Under the pieces are notes generated by a model. The model did not search any database. It saw nothing but the letters and a program-made list of their open reading frames with translations, and had not been told where the DNA came from. From an uncultured Eubacterium sp. (GTDB lineage: Bacteria > Bacillota > Clostridia > Lachnospirales > Lachnospiraceae), in contig CAJOMD010000003.1 of assembly GCA_905235555.1 (NCBI GenBank), positions 1-55,623 on the forward strand: a DNA stretch of 55,623 bases. Direction: 5' to 3'. The position numbers and the translations under genes are program-made. Shown here piece by piece: positions 42,801-50,462 of this stretch. Every line of letters starts with the position of its first letter. The first letter of the stretch is position 1.

Positions 42801-45746
42801 ATCGTTATCTGCGTAACCGCCAGCCCATGAATGTCCTGAGTACTGGTCAAATGCTCTAAACTTACAGAACATATTTCCATCGTCCTCTGGCTCTTCTGGG
42901 TTTGCATAGTCGCGAAGCATAATCTCTACCATATCTTTATATTGATAGTAGAAATCTTGATCGTATGTTGAAAGTACGGCTGCGCCAAAGAGGAAGTATC
43001 CATAAGTAAAGTGGTGGTCACAGATAGCTGCGTTAGCACCGTAAGCACTCTCTGGATAATAAACTGTTCCCCAATCTTTGTTGTAGATTAGATAACATCT
43101 ATCATCGCCACCTGAGTATGTAAACCAGTCTACCATTATCTTCTTAAGGTCTTTTAGTAACTGGTCTCTCATAGCTTTCTCACCAATCTGGTCTGCCATC
43201 AGTGCTGTAATAGCAAGTGGGTGAACCGCTTTACCTTGCCAGTAAGCATCGGCATTTGGTCCTGTTCCTATCTCGTCCATTACAGTCTTTATGTATCCTT
43301 TGATTCGGTCTTTTTCTAGTTTTGAACTATTAGGTTTAGCAAATGTAGGAAGCAATCCCGCAAACTGCTGAACTGTAGTTAATTCATTCTCAAATACAGC
43401 CTTCATATTTCCACGGATAGATGGATAGACACAGTATGGATTGTTTGTATCAGTGGAATACTTCCACTGGTGTGGATAGAAAGCTTGCATAGTCTTATTA
43501 CTAAAGCCACTTCTTACTGTTTCAGTAGTAGCTTTGTAATATGTAGTAATTTTTGAATTGTCTTTGTTGTAGTCGTAAGTGACCTTTGTATTCTTTACTT
43601 TAGCGTAAGCGTGCTGGTAATAATCTTCTATATTGGCCTTATCTAGCATTCCTGCTACAGATAGGTATGCATCGTTTTTGGATGCAAATTTAATCTTTAG
43701 AAGTGTGTTCTTACCAGTAGTCTTAACTGTAAACTCTGTATTTTCTGGGGCTGCTAGCAAGAATTCAGAACCTGAGTTTCCTGCTCTTTCATTCTCACTG
43801 TCTACAGATGTAAATCCGATATGATCTGTAGTAGTGGAATCTCCAGCATTTGTTAATATTGTATTTCCACTTGCATCATAGAATTTAGTGATAGATGTAG
43901 ATGAAAGAATAACTGTATCGTCATCCTCAAACTCGTTAAAGATATATGGTGAACCCTTAACTAAAGTAGATTTCATCTTGAGTCCATCATCATCGCATAG
44001 ACCAACATCCACATGGTAATCACCATAGTTTTCTACTCTATCAAAACCTGTCTTTCCTTCGAAACTTTCAGGTCTAATAAAGAAATCTTTTAGTTTTTCT
44101 GAATAGTAACCTACACCTAAATCCTGAGGCTTTCTCTCATCAGTGAAACCTTGGGATGCTAGTAAGATTCCTAGTCCCTGGTTTGAGAACTGCGCCTTCA
44201 AAGGATGAATAACAGCCATATTTCCGTACGTCTTAATCATGAATGATGACCACCAGCTGTTTGAATCTATAGGTGTCTTTATATTATCTTCGTTTACAAA
44301 AGTTGGAAGTTTATTTAATTCTTTTTTAACCTCTCCTATTACATATGAACCTTTGCCGTTCTCGTTTGCCACTATCTGGCTAATAGGAAGGTCTGGGATT
44401 TCTTCGTTTTCTTTGCTGTCGCCGTCTCTGTATTTATACACTTCAAGTTCTCTAATACCCATGCCGCTTCCGCTCTCTACTTTAGAATAACCAAGAACTC
44501 TTACGAAACGCATATCCTCTTGGTAGCATGTAGTATTATCAACCTTATTCATAAAGCCTTTAAGTTCTCGATGAATAGTGGTCCAATGTTTAGCATCTTT
44601 AGACACTTGAACGTCATAAATCTTTCCAGCGTCTTCGTTAAAACGTGTAATTACACGTCCAATATCATACTCGGAACCTAAATCTACGTAAATCCACTGA
44701 TCTGCTTCGCCCTGGTATGAAGTAAAGGATGTATTTTTATCTCCGTCCACTGCATTTTCAGGTTGAACTTGTTTATAGGCATCTGGATTTATGGTTCCAT
44801 CCGCATTGTACATCCACCACTCATCTCTAGTACCTGAACATTTAACTGGTTTTTCTAAAGCGAGGTTATCGCCATAATTTACTGGGGGTTTATTAGAACC
44901 ACCTGTTCCCCAAACTTGGAACTCAAACAAAGATGCGCCGTAACCTGTTGCTCTTTCTGTACAAGTGATTTTTACAAAACGAGCCTTTGTTACACTAAGT
45001 TGATCTTTAGTGATAGTCTGCTTTAGAGCATCTGCTGGATCATCATCTACACCATTGTCGCCCTCTGCACCTTCCTGGGCATCTACTTGCACTACACCAC
45101 GTCCCAGTTCTTGATTGTTGTCAGGATTGAAAGCAACTACTGTCATAGTATGCTGGCCAACACTCATTCTAATATCACCCTGGGTTCCACCGTGGTTTGT
45201 AAAACGGTAGTTATCTCCACCAGCATATGCGATGTGAGCATCATCCTCTCCGTCTATATATACTTTGTAGTGAGCATCTTCCACTTTAGACCAGTTACAT
45301 GAGAATCTTAAATCTCCATCAGCTCTCACACCAGTCTGTCTGTAGTCAATAGCCATCTCTACTTGCTGACCGTCGCCGCCTTTTTTCTTTTCATATGCAG
45401 TAGTCCAATTCACTTCATCGTTTGAAGTTTCAATCTTGTAATACTTTGCATATGCAGCTTCCCAATGCATATAGATATGGTCTAGGTTTGCTTCTTTTCC
45501 TAAGTCCACATAGAGCCACTCATTAGTATCTGATTGGGCTGCCTGCCATCTTGTGTTGTCCAAGCCGTCCACAGCTTTGTCTTCTGTATCTCCTCCGTTA
45601 GCAGAGCTAGCATACACTGCTCGTCCATCAGACAAGTTGTACGGTTCATCATCTGCCACCACGTTATTTTCTACAGCAGGAATAAGGGTAATAGTCATTG
45701 CTATTACCATCATGACAGAAAGAATACGTTTAATTTGTTTCCCCAT
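39831..45746 (-). CDS. Secreted GH81 endo-beta-1,3-glucanase with discoidin-like domains and Lys-rich C-terminus
   Basis: 1971 residues from the ATG at 45744-45746, which has GGAGGGG eight bases upstream (an in-frame TTG five codons earlier lies on that site). Signal peptide within residues 1-29 ('RILSVMMVIAMTITLIPAV'). Two F5/8 type C (CBM32-like) regions follow, about 35-290 (the first with an inserted beta domain) and 295-445. The GH81 catalytic domain spans about 455-1200; 'AICDHHFTYGYFLFGAAVL' near 908 and 'YSGHSWAGGYADNDDGNNQES' with 'ASESLFSW' near 970-990 are the family's active-site regions with its acidic residues. After it: two more discoidin-like regions (about 1300-1440 and 1550-1700), an Ig/Fn3-like unit, a Thr-Pro-rich linker (about 1805-1880), and a basic Fn3-like C-terminus. 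GH81 enzymes cut beta-1,3-glucan (laminarin, callose, fungal wall). Last gene of the phosphatase-glucanase unit. Confidence 0.92.
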   Translation of the reverse strand: MGKQIKRILSVMMVIAMTITLIPAVENNVVADDEPYNLSDGRAVYASSANGGDTEDKAVDGLDNTRWQAAQSDTNEWLYVDLGKEANLDHIYMHWEAAYAKYYKIETSNDEVNWTTAYEKKKGGDGQQVEMAIDYRQTGVRADGDLRFSCNWSKVEDAHYKVYIDGEDDAHIAYAGGDNYRFTNHGGTQGDIRMSVGQHTMTVVAFNPDNNQELGRGVVQVDAQEGAEGDNGVDDDPADALKQTITKDQLSVTKARFVKITCTERATGYGASLFEFQVWGTGGSNKPPVNYGDNLALEKPVKCSGTRDEWWMYNADGTINPDAYKQVQPENAVDGDKNTSFTSYQGEADQWIYVDLGSEYDIGRVITRFNEDAGKIYDVQVSKDAKHWTTIHRELKGFMNKVDNTTCYQEDMRFVRVLGYSKVESGSGMGIRELEVYKYRDGDSKENEEIPDLPISQIVANENGKGSYVIGEVKKELNKLPTFVNEDNIKTPIDSNSWWSSFMIKTYGNMAVIHPLKAQFSNQGLGILLASQGFTDERKPQDLGVGYYSEKLKDFFIRPESFEGKTGFDRVENYGDYHVDVGLCDDDGLKMKSTLVKGSPYIFNEFEDDDTVILSSTSITKFYDASGNTILTNAGDSTTTDHIGFTSVDSENERAGNSGSEFLLAAPENTEFTVKTTGKNTLLKIKFASKNDAYLSVAGMLDKANIEDYYQHAYAKVKNTKVTYDYNKDNSKITTYYKATTETVRSGFSNKTMQAFYPHQWKYSTDTNNPYCVYPSIRGNMKAVFENELTTVQQFAGLLPTFAKPNSSKLEKDRIKGYIKTVMDEIGTGPNADAYWQGKAVHPLAITALMADQIGEKAMRDQLLKDLKKIMVDWFTYSGGDDRCYLIYNKDWGTVYYPESAYGANAAICDHHFTYGYFLFGAAVLSTYDQDFYYQYKDMVEIMLRDYANPEEPEDDGNMFCKFRAFDQYSGHSWAGGYADNDDGNNQESASESLFSWVGMYLWGEVSRQQKYIDAGAYGFTTEMEAVKQYWFDYDGDNWLDTFPFQGTGQVYGASYSYGTFFGGQPLYIYGIQWLPISEYLTAYGMQQEKCAAAYQGLLDETNEAKEKVMINAQIVADQMRAQGKSEDEIRAYLEQEQHTADTYATADTGWQHITWPFLSQTNPDLALEKFNAGVNGVQKEDRANTYWFITAMDSVGYKTTDYVITGQTISGSVYKKEKDGQTVYTGEIWNPTTVTKTTYVVDTATDEKIGKVKVKPGALVQFEIDTNGGFELELGNEEGGGEDETTPGEDETVQPPANVQDYVPDKRFNLSLGKDATISSIYKNEGSQTTDVLTDGNLNSNYVSTDWNNALTQDSVLIDLGANYRPSDINKIAVQFKNDQGVFCESYKVEYSADGITFKTAENFNKTWQDAQAGFIYEEIDNAPAMNAVRFVKVTFNGHKNWGFQIREVAVLTDNSNAKPVFVPVCDDPADFEASSNEPLKIHYNITAGPNQDGYQYAVFVDGNRVTDLRGAGEGTVDATAGTHKVKVVSYYNGRISEGLVDTVEVDDGSMKKYVNTSLNFALHAKASIEPLDPKDEGSKDPQMLTDGNIDGNYNMTVWGQDNAMATLELQEPVNIEDIDEVLIKYVNDLTYAKGFNVQFSNDGTNYQTVYTRTDGGYADPDEFKINKAAYTQGDVNFVKINFTQRGGAYGYQIREIAVLGSKDSYLPANPVGLALQSNAGGSITVNFSSALGASSMYNVYVDNQIVGLHLLSAGSYTYNHIDGGLHTVKVTAIKDNIESKGITAKITIEEPAPPVTEPDYEDDPDDPVYTKPTTKPKPTTTVAPTTKQGGDTTVPGGDTTNTPVTAAPTAAPGKPTVAPTAKCKPVPPAKVKVKKATKKKSAKKLTVKIKKLSGVKGYEVRVYKSKKNAKKNKKVLVKKYINKNKAKLVIKSKKLKRKKKLYARVRAKKIDCGQVVFGALSKPKKVKIK

Positions 45747-45767
45747 ATTTTTCCCCTCCAACTATAT

Positions 45768-47210
45768 TTATTTTTTAATCTTTACTTTCTTAACCTTTGA
45801 GAAAGCACCATATACTTTGGTGTTTCCGTTTAAGTTGTAGGCTCTTACCTTGATGTAGTATTTCTTTTTCTTCTTTAGTTTTTTGATTTTGTAAGTAGTC
45901 TTTGAGGTGAATTTCTTCTTTGCCTTTTTAAACTTCTTAGAAGTAGCCCACCAAACTTGATAGCCTTTTGCATTAGTAGCTTTCTTATACTTAACTACTA
46001 CTATTTTCTTCTTAGAGTTCTTTGCTGATTTAATTGAAACTTTGCCAGGTGTTTTTACTGTAGGTGCAGGTGTAGGTTTAGGTGTAGGCTTAGGCAAAGG
46101 AGTCAACATATTATCCTTAATCGCTTGAATCTGTGCATCTGTAATGCCTAGTTCTTGCTTCATATATTTTTCTGTGTTCTGCTGTAGATTTCCATCTGAA
46201 TAGTTTCTAAGATAGTTCACCATTCTTGCAAATGCGCCATTGGTAGTAGCGTCTGGATCTGCTAAATCATTGTTGGCAGCGTTTGAGAAGTATGAAAGTT
46301 CATAGTCTCTAAACATATCTAAATCATCCATTCCAAGTAATGACTCAATAAGGAAACAGATTGTCCCTGTACGGTCTCTACCTATCTGGCAATGAACATA
46401 AATTGGGAAATTGCTAGGATCGGCAAACAATAATATTTCACTCCTAGCTCTGTCATAGTTATTAGGATTTCCAATTCCCTTTTCGCTGCTGTTATACTCT
46501 ACGCCTTTAATATTTACAAACTTAGTGTTAGAGCCTAATGGTGAAACATCAGGAACCGATTCTTTTGACTTGTCTCTCAAGTCAAAGTCCATTTTAATTC
46601 CATAAACATTTAAAAGTTTTGCTCTGCCTTCATCTGAAATGTCATTTACATTTGCGCCTCGTATTACTCTTCCATAACGCACTTTTTGCTTTCCACCATT
46701 TACATATCTTCCACCGATATCTCTAGTGTTACCTACTTTGTCTACTGATATAGTTTTTGGAAGGTCTGTAGTAGTAAATGATTTTATGCCAGAACCAAAG
46801 TTTCCACCACTCGCCTTGCAAGTTACTTTGTAATAATATTTCTGACCTGGATTCAAATCTTCCACTTCTATAGAGTTAGTTGCTGTGCCGTATGAAATGG
46901 CGCCGGTCATATTGCTATTTGTGGCAATTGAAATAAAGTATTCATTGGCACCAGAAACCGCATTCCAACTAAATGCTACTGGAGCTGGGAAGTAAGTATC
47001 ACTGCGTCTCTTATATAGTTCTTTTGCCCTACCTAATTGGTAATTCTTACTAAACTCCAAAATATTACCTGATAGCAAATCTACTTGTGCTCCATTCACT
47101 GGGGCAGTAACAGTAATAGTACCATCAGCCTTGGTATCGATAGCAGGCATTCCAACTAGCAGACCAACTACTAATGTCAATGATAAAAGAATACTTAATA
47201 CTTTTTTCAT
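45768..47210 (-). CDS. Secreted tyrosine phosphatase with Fn3-like domains (paralog 1)
   Basis: 480 residues. Signal peptide 'MKKVLSILLSLTLVVGLLV' with a cut near residue 28. A Fn3-like domain (about 35-150), then a phosphatase domain of the Y_phosphatase3 type: 'NTRDIGGRYVNGGKQKVRYG' opening block near 157-177, and the P-loop 'HCQIGRDRTG' near 271, which has the Cys-x5-Arg nucleophile motif with Asp after Arg. The Pro-Thr linker near 375 leads to a basic Fn3-like domain of about 90 residues with many Lys pairs (TYKIKKLKKKKKYYIKVRAY), ending at the C-terminus. It starts 12 nt after its paralog's stop and is followed 21 nt later by the GH81 gene. Substrate unknown; extracellular, so either surface polymers, host proteins, or phospholipid are possible. 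Confidence 0.88.
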   Translation of the reverse strand: MKKVLSILLSLTLVVGLLVGMPAIDTKADGTITVTAPVNGAQVDLLSGNILEFSKNYQLGRAKELYKRRSDTYFPAPVAFSWNAVSGANEYFISIATNSNMTGAISYGTATNSIEVEDLNPGQKYYYKVTCKASGGNFGSGIKSFTTTDLPKTISVDKVGNTRDIGGRYVNGGKQKVRYGRVIRGANVNDISDEGRAKLLNVYGIKMDFDLRDKSKESVPDVSPLGSNTKFVNIKGVEYNSSEKGIGNPNNYDRARSEILLFADPSNFPIYVHCQIGRDRTGTICFLIESLLGMDDLDMFRDYELSYFSNAANNDLADPDATTNGAFARMVNYLRNYSDGNLQQNTEKYMKQELGITDAQIQAIKDNMLTPLPKPTPKPTPAPTVKTPGKVSIKSAKNSKKKIVVVKYKKATNAKGYQVWWATSKKFKKAKKKFTSKTTYKIKKLKKKKKYYIKVRAYNLNGNTKVYGAFSKVKKVKIKK

Positions 47211-47222
47211 AATATCACCTTT

Positions 47223-48635
47223 CTATTTTTTTACTTTTATTTTTTTCACTTTAGAATATTTTCCGAATACCTTCAAATGCCCATTTATATTATATGCCCT
47301 AACCTTGATGTAATATTTCTTTTTCTTCTTTAATTTTTTGATTTTGTAAGTAGTTTTGGTTGTGTATTTAGATTTGGTCTTACTCTTTTGCTTTGTGAAA
47401 TTTTTAGATAAAGACCAAGTTACTTGATAGCCTTTGGCATTGGATGCTTTTTTAAAAGTAACTTTTATAGTCTTTTTCTTTATGTTTTTAACCTTCTTAA
47501 GTTTCACTTTAGAAGGTGTAGGAACTGTAGGCTCAGGAATAGGTATAGCACCTGGAGTTAAGATGTTTGATCTAATCTTGTTTAAGTCAGACTGTTTTAG
47601 GTTCAAGCGCTCTCTCATAAACTCCATTGTGTTTTCCTGCAAAGTTCCTTTGTCATATGTCTTTAGCCAATTGATTACTTTCCACATTTTTTCAGCATAG
47701 TTCGCTGCATTATCTACATCGCCATTAACTACTGAGAAGAAAGTAAATTCATAATCACGCATAATATCCTGCTCGCTCATTCCAGCCAAAGCACCAATAA
47801 GTGTACAGAGCGTTCCAGTTCTGTCTCTACCTATAGCGCAATGAACATAGATTGGGAAGTTGTTTGGATTTGCAAATGTTAGTATCTCTTTTCTAAGAGC
47901 TGGATACCAATAATCGTAATCTAGTGCATTTATATACTGACCTGAAGAAACTGAAACTAGGTTTATGTTTTTACCTAGAGGTGAAACTTTTGACTTACCA
48001 CGCAAATCTAAATCTGTCTTTATACCATAAGTCTCAACCATTTTTCTTTTGCCCTCTGAAGATATCTCATCTACATTGGCACCTCTGTATATGATTCCTT
48101 GTTTTACTCTATACTTTTTATCAACCGTTTGGCGTCCGCCAAAGTCCCTAGTATTTGTAATTGAATCCACACTGATTGTTCTTGGAATATCAGCTGTAGT
48201 TATTTTTATAACATCTGACATGTACATGGTATCATCCACCTCTGTACTTACTTGGTAGTAATAGTCAGTGGCTGAGAATAGATCTTCAATCGTTACCTTT
48301 GTTTCAAATGTTATGAACTCTTTAGGGTCTTTCATTGTTTCATCTTCACTAAGTTTTACCTTATATGAAGTGGCACCATCTATCTTATCCCACTCTATTT
48401 CTAGTGGCTTAGGTGCATATTTGTCTACGCCTTTTTCATAATACTTGTTTATGGCACCTTTAGAATAATGCGTAGCAAACTCTAGCGGATCTCCCTCTAA
48501 GAGATTCACTGTTGCTCCATGTTCTGGTGTAGGATTAATGTCCGCTGCACTTATGTCTTTTTGAACAAAGCTGACACCAAATCCTAAACCTACTGCTAAC
48601 ACAAATGTTAATATTAGGCTTATTATTTTTTTCAT
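47223..48635 (-). CDS. Secreted tyrosine phosphatase with Fn3-like domains (paralog 2)
   Basis: From the ATG at 48633-48635 (GAAAGGA upstream) 470 residues; the ATG ten codons earlier has no ribosome site. Architecture matches the next gene downstream: signal peptide ('IISLILTFVLAVGLGFGVSF'), Fn3-like domain, phosphatase with 'NTRDFGGRQTVDKKYRVKQG' and P-loop 'HCAIGRDRTG' near residue 263, short Pro linker, and a Lys-rich Fn3-like C-terminus (TYKIKKLKKKKKYYIKVRAY). The C-terminal halves of the two are more alike than the Fn3 and phosphatase parts. An old tandem duplication is the simplest explanation. First gene of the unit, under the promoter with the GAACGGA 5' element. Confidence 0.88.
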   Translation of the reverse strand: MKKIISLILTFVLAVGLGFGVSFVQKDISAADINPTPEHGATVNLLEGDPLEFATHYSKGAINKYYEKGVDKYAPKPLEIEWDKIDGATSYKVKLSEDETMKDPKEFITFETKVTIEDLFSATDYYYQVSTEVDDTMYMSDVIKITTADIPRTISVDSITNTRDFGGRQTVDKKYRVKQGIIYRGANVDEISSEGKRKMVETYGIKTDLDLRGKSKVSPLGKNINLVSVSSGQYINALDYDYWYPALRKEILTFANPNNFPIYVHCAIGRDRTGTLCTLIGALAGMSEQDIMRDYEFTFFSVVNGDVDNAANYAEKMWKVINWLKTYDKGTLQENTMEFMRERLNLKQSDLNKIRSNILTPGAIPIPEPTVPTPSKVKLKKVKNIKKKTIKVTFKKASNAKGYQVTWSLSKNFTKQKSKTKSKYTTKTTYKIKKLKKKKKYYIKVRAYNINGHLKVFGKYSKVKKIKVKK

Positions 48636-48652
48636 AATTATTCCTTTCTTTG

Positions 48653-48682
48653 TCCGTTCTATCAACTATTTATAGTATAACA
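48653..48682 (-). promoter_or_regulatory. GAACGGA-type promoter (P3) of the phosphatase-glucanase unit
   Basis: Minus strand: TGT-TATACT (-10 at 48674-48679), six bases, AGT (48665-48667, predicted +1 at A), three bases, T, one base, GAACGGA (48653-48659). Same spacing as the other three copies at 50650, 51894 and 54525. Confidence 0.65.
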
Positions 48683-48691
48683 TATTGCAAC

Positions 48692-48716
48692 AAAAAAGCA
48701 CCTAGAGGTGCTTTTT
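48692..48716 (-). terminator. Intrinsic terminator upstream of the phosphatase promoter
   Basis: Stem AAAAAGCACC / GGTGCTTTTT with TAGA loop and U tract on the minus strand; ends the DUF1016 transcript. The 38-residue ORF below runs into its stem. Confidence 0.85.
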
Positions 48717-48818
48717 ATTATTAATCTCCCCTTCTCCTCTTCCTTTTTTTAATCCATTCTCAGTCCATTTTCTTATGCCTTCTTTTTTTGAATCTCTAAT
48801 TATTTCCACATAATTCAT
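48702..48818 (-). CDS. Possible small ORF (38 aa) after the DUF1016 gene
   Basis: ATG at 48816-48818 preceded by GGAGGGAAATAT, a good ribosome site. The product begins MNYVEIIRDSKKEGIRKW, continues with a Gly/Lys/Glu-rich run (GLKKGRGEGEI), and stops inside the terminator stem. No family recognised; the Gly/Lys/Glu run resembles C-terminal tails of Rpn-type nucleases, so it might be a remnant. Whether it is translated is uncertain. Confidence 0.3.
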   Translation of the reverse strand: MNYVEIIRDSKKEGIRKWTENGLKKGRGEGEINNKKHL

Positions 48819-48901
48819 ATATTTCCCTCCAAGTTTTCATTTGCTTTTAATACTTCTATATCCTCTTTAATCTTGTCAGAAATCTTATTAGAATCAAATT
48901 T

Positions 48902-50026
48902 TCATTTCATCTCTTTGTCGTGCATTTTGGGGAACGTATACTCATCACTCTTTTCCTCAACAGTAGATCCTCCTCTTTCAGTTTCACTATACTCCATATG
49001 CTGCTCATAGAATAATTCTTTCTCTCTTTTAATTTCTGCTTCTAATTGTTCTTTACTAGGCAAATATGTAAGATACTTTGACATAAACAGTCTTTCGTTA
49101 TCATGAAGAACCGAGTATCTCGCAATATCTTTGTCCGTCTGCGCACAAAGTAAAATGCCAACTGTCGGATTATCCCCTTCTCCTCTTTTAAGTTCATCAT
49201 ATATTCGTACATACATATCTATTTGTCCTACATCTTGATGTGTAACCGTACCTGTCTTTAAATCAACTATCACATAACACTTCAACTCTATGTTATAAAA
49301 AACAAGATCAATATAATAATCCTCCGTTTCTGTGACAATATGTTCTTGTCTACCTACAAAAGAAAAACCTCTACCAAGTTCAAGCATGAAATCTACCAAA
49401 TGGTTTAATAAAGCAGTTTCTAAATCATTCTCAACATAACTATCTTTATTACTAAAACCTAGAAATTCAGCAACCGTTGGACTCTTTATCACTTGGCTTG
49501 ATTTTACTGTCTCAGTACTTTCATCCTCAATCCCCTGCTTGATACTAGGCTTTTCTAAAAATCTATAATAATACTGTGTAGATATGTTTCTATCAAGCAT
49601 TCTTGCTGTCCAACCTTCACTATAAGCTTCTTGCATATACCATATTCTTGCGTCCTCATCTGGAACGCTTAATAAACGGCGAAAATGTGTCCATGTTAGA
49701 TTTGGAACGCATGCGTTCCAAATCTCAAAATTAGGAAATAACGAATAAAACCTTCTATAATATCTTAAATTTCTTTCAGAATAATTTTTCCCAAATTCTT
49801 TTGTTAGTTCTTTTGATAAAACAGAAATTATCTCCTTACCATATTCAGCTCTTCTGCTTCCATGTTGTTCTTCCTCTACTATTCTTTTACCAATATTCCA
49901 ATACGTGGAAACAATCACTGTATTGGTCGTATTATAAGCAGCCTGTCTTCCTTGGCTGATAATATCCTTAACATCTTTTACAAAACATTCATATCCTGAC
50001 ATATTTACTATCGCATTTTTACTCAT
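48902..50026 (-). CDS. DUF1016 (YhcG-type) protein with PD-(D/E)XK nuclease domain
   Basis: 374 residues. The N-terminal DUF1016_N part has 'YWNIGKRIVEEEQHGSRRAEYGK' in one run near residues 45-67, 'RNLRYYRRFYSLFP' and 'LTWTHFRRLLSV', helical and probably nucleic-acid binding. The C-terminal nuclease part shows 'DYYIDLVFYNIELKCYVIVD' followed by LKTG: an Asp then D-x-K, the PD-(D/E)XK arrangement with Asp at the second position. Such proteins occur next to restriction-modification and other defence loci, but their role is not established. A stop at 48902-48904 is followed in frame by 28 further sense codons. The gene carries a 28-bp palindrome at codons for about residues 101-110. It has a consensus promoter, and the start has a GGAGG. 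Confidence 0.85.
   Translation of the reverse strand: MSKNAIVNMSGYECFVKDVKDIISQGRQAAYNTTNTVIVSTYWNIGKRIVEEEQHGSRRAEYGKEIISVLSKELTKEFGKNYSERNLRYYRRFYSLFPNFEIWNACVPNLTWTHFRRLLSVPDEDARIWYMQEAYSEGWTARMLDRNISTQYYYRFLEKPSIKQGIEDESTETVKSSQVIKSPTVAEFLGFSNKDSYVENDLETALLNHLVDFMLELGRGFSFVGRQEHIVTETEDYYIDLVFYNIELKCYVIVDLKTGTVTHQDVGQIDMYVRIYDELKRGEGDNPTVGILLCAQTDKDIARYSVLHDNERLFMSKYLTYLPSKEQLEAEIKREKELFYEQHMEYSETERGGSTVEEKSDEYTFPKMHDKEMK
49698..49725. repeat. 28-bp perfect palindrome inside the DUF1016 gene
   Basis: AGATTTGGAACGCA followed immediately by its exact reverse complement TGCGTTCCAAATCT, no loop. It encodes part of the segment FEIWNACVPNL between the Tyr-rich helix and the LTWTHF block. Confidence 0.95.
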
Positions 50027-50057
50027 TTATTTTCCTCCGCTCGTCTTTGTTAAGAAA

Positions 50058-50086
50058 ATTATAAACCCTCCTTTTGTAAATGTCAA
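50058..50086 (-). promoter_or_regulatory. Consensus promoter of the DUF1016 gene
   Basis: Minus-strand TTGACA (50081-50086), 17-nt spacer, TATAAT (50058-50063): perfect consensus, 32 nt upstream of the ATG. Confidence 0.82.
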
Positions 50087-50097
50087 CATATACTTTA

Positions 50098-50113
50098 TGT
50101 GATAAATATCACA
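50098..50113. promoter_or_regulatory. CRP/FNR-like inverted repeat upstream of the DUF1016 promoter
   Basis: TGTGAT-AAAT-ATCACA, 6-bp arms, centred about 55 bases upstream of the predicted transcription start. It fits the general TGTGA-N6-TCACA pattern of CRP/FNR-type regulators. No such regulator is in the window. Confidence 0.45.
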
Positions 50114-50217
50114 CAAATAAAAAATCTATTCGTTAAACCACGCACCAAATATGTGACATTTCTTAACCCCAAACACCACAGAAATCCACTATAATCACCA
50201 TAAAACACGACAAAACA

Positions 50218-50243
50218 AAATCGTCCACAACTGCGGACGATTT
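50218..50243 (-). terminator. Intrinsic terminator after the 58-aa gene
   Basis: Stem AAATCGTCC / GGACGATTT with an 8-nt loop, followed on the minus strand by TGTTTTG; 28 nt past the stop at 50271. The 170 nt between it and the DUF1016 gene's upstream region holds the CRP-like repeat and no ORF that I can support. Confidence 0.8.
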
Positions 50244-50270
50244 CACTTTCAGCACTTTTATCACGAGAGA

Positions 50271-50447
50271 CTACATATACTTCTCCACATTAATATGCAG
50301 CTCTCTAGCCATCTCTATAAGCCTAGCCTCATCTGCAGTTTGTGCTTCTATTGCCATTCCACCCATAAAAGGAAATGGGCCAAATGCCATACCCGAGACT
50401 TCGGCAATCACTTCTTTTCTTAATTCTTCTAGTTTTACTGGATCCAT
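50271..50447 (-). CDS. Small protein of unknown function (58 aa)
   Basis: Starts MDPVKLEELRKEVIAEVSGM after AAAAGGAAAC, continues with a Gly/Phe/Pro/Met-rich stretch (FGPFPFMGGM) and ends in an amphipathic helix (DEARLIEMARELHINVEKYM). Soluble, no membrane segment. It follows the acidic small-protein gene by 15 nt and they share a terminator, so the two products may work together. No family recognised. Confidence 0.65.
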   Translation of the reverse strand: MDPVKLEELRKEVIAEVSGMAFGPFPFMGGMAIEAQTADEARLIEMARELHINVEKYM

Positions 50448-50462
50448 TATGTTTCCTTTTCT

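Noticed and set aside
39831..45746. The large secreted enzyme as a cellulosomal or GH16 protein
   Set aside because: No dockerin, and the DHHF and NQES/SE blocks fit GH81, not GH16.
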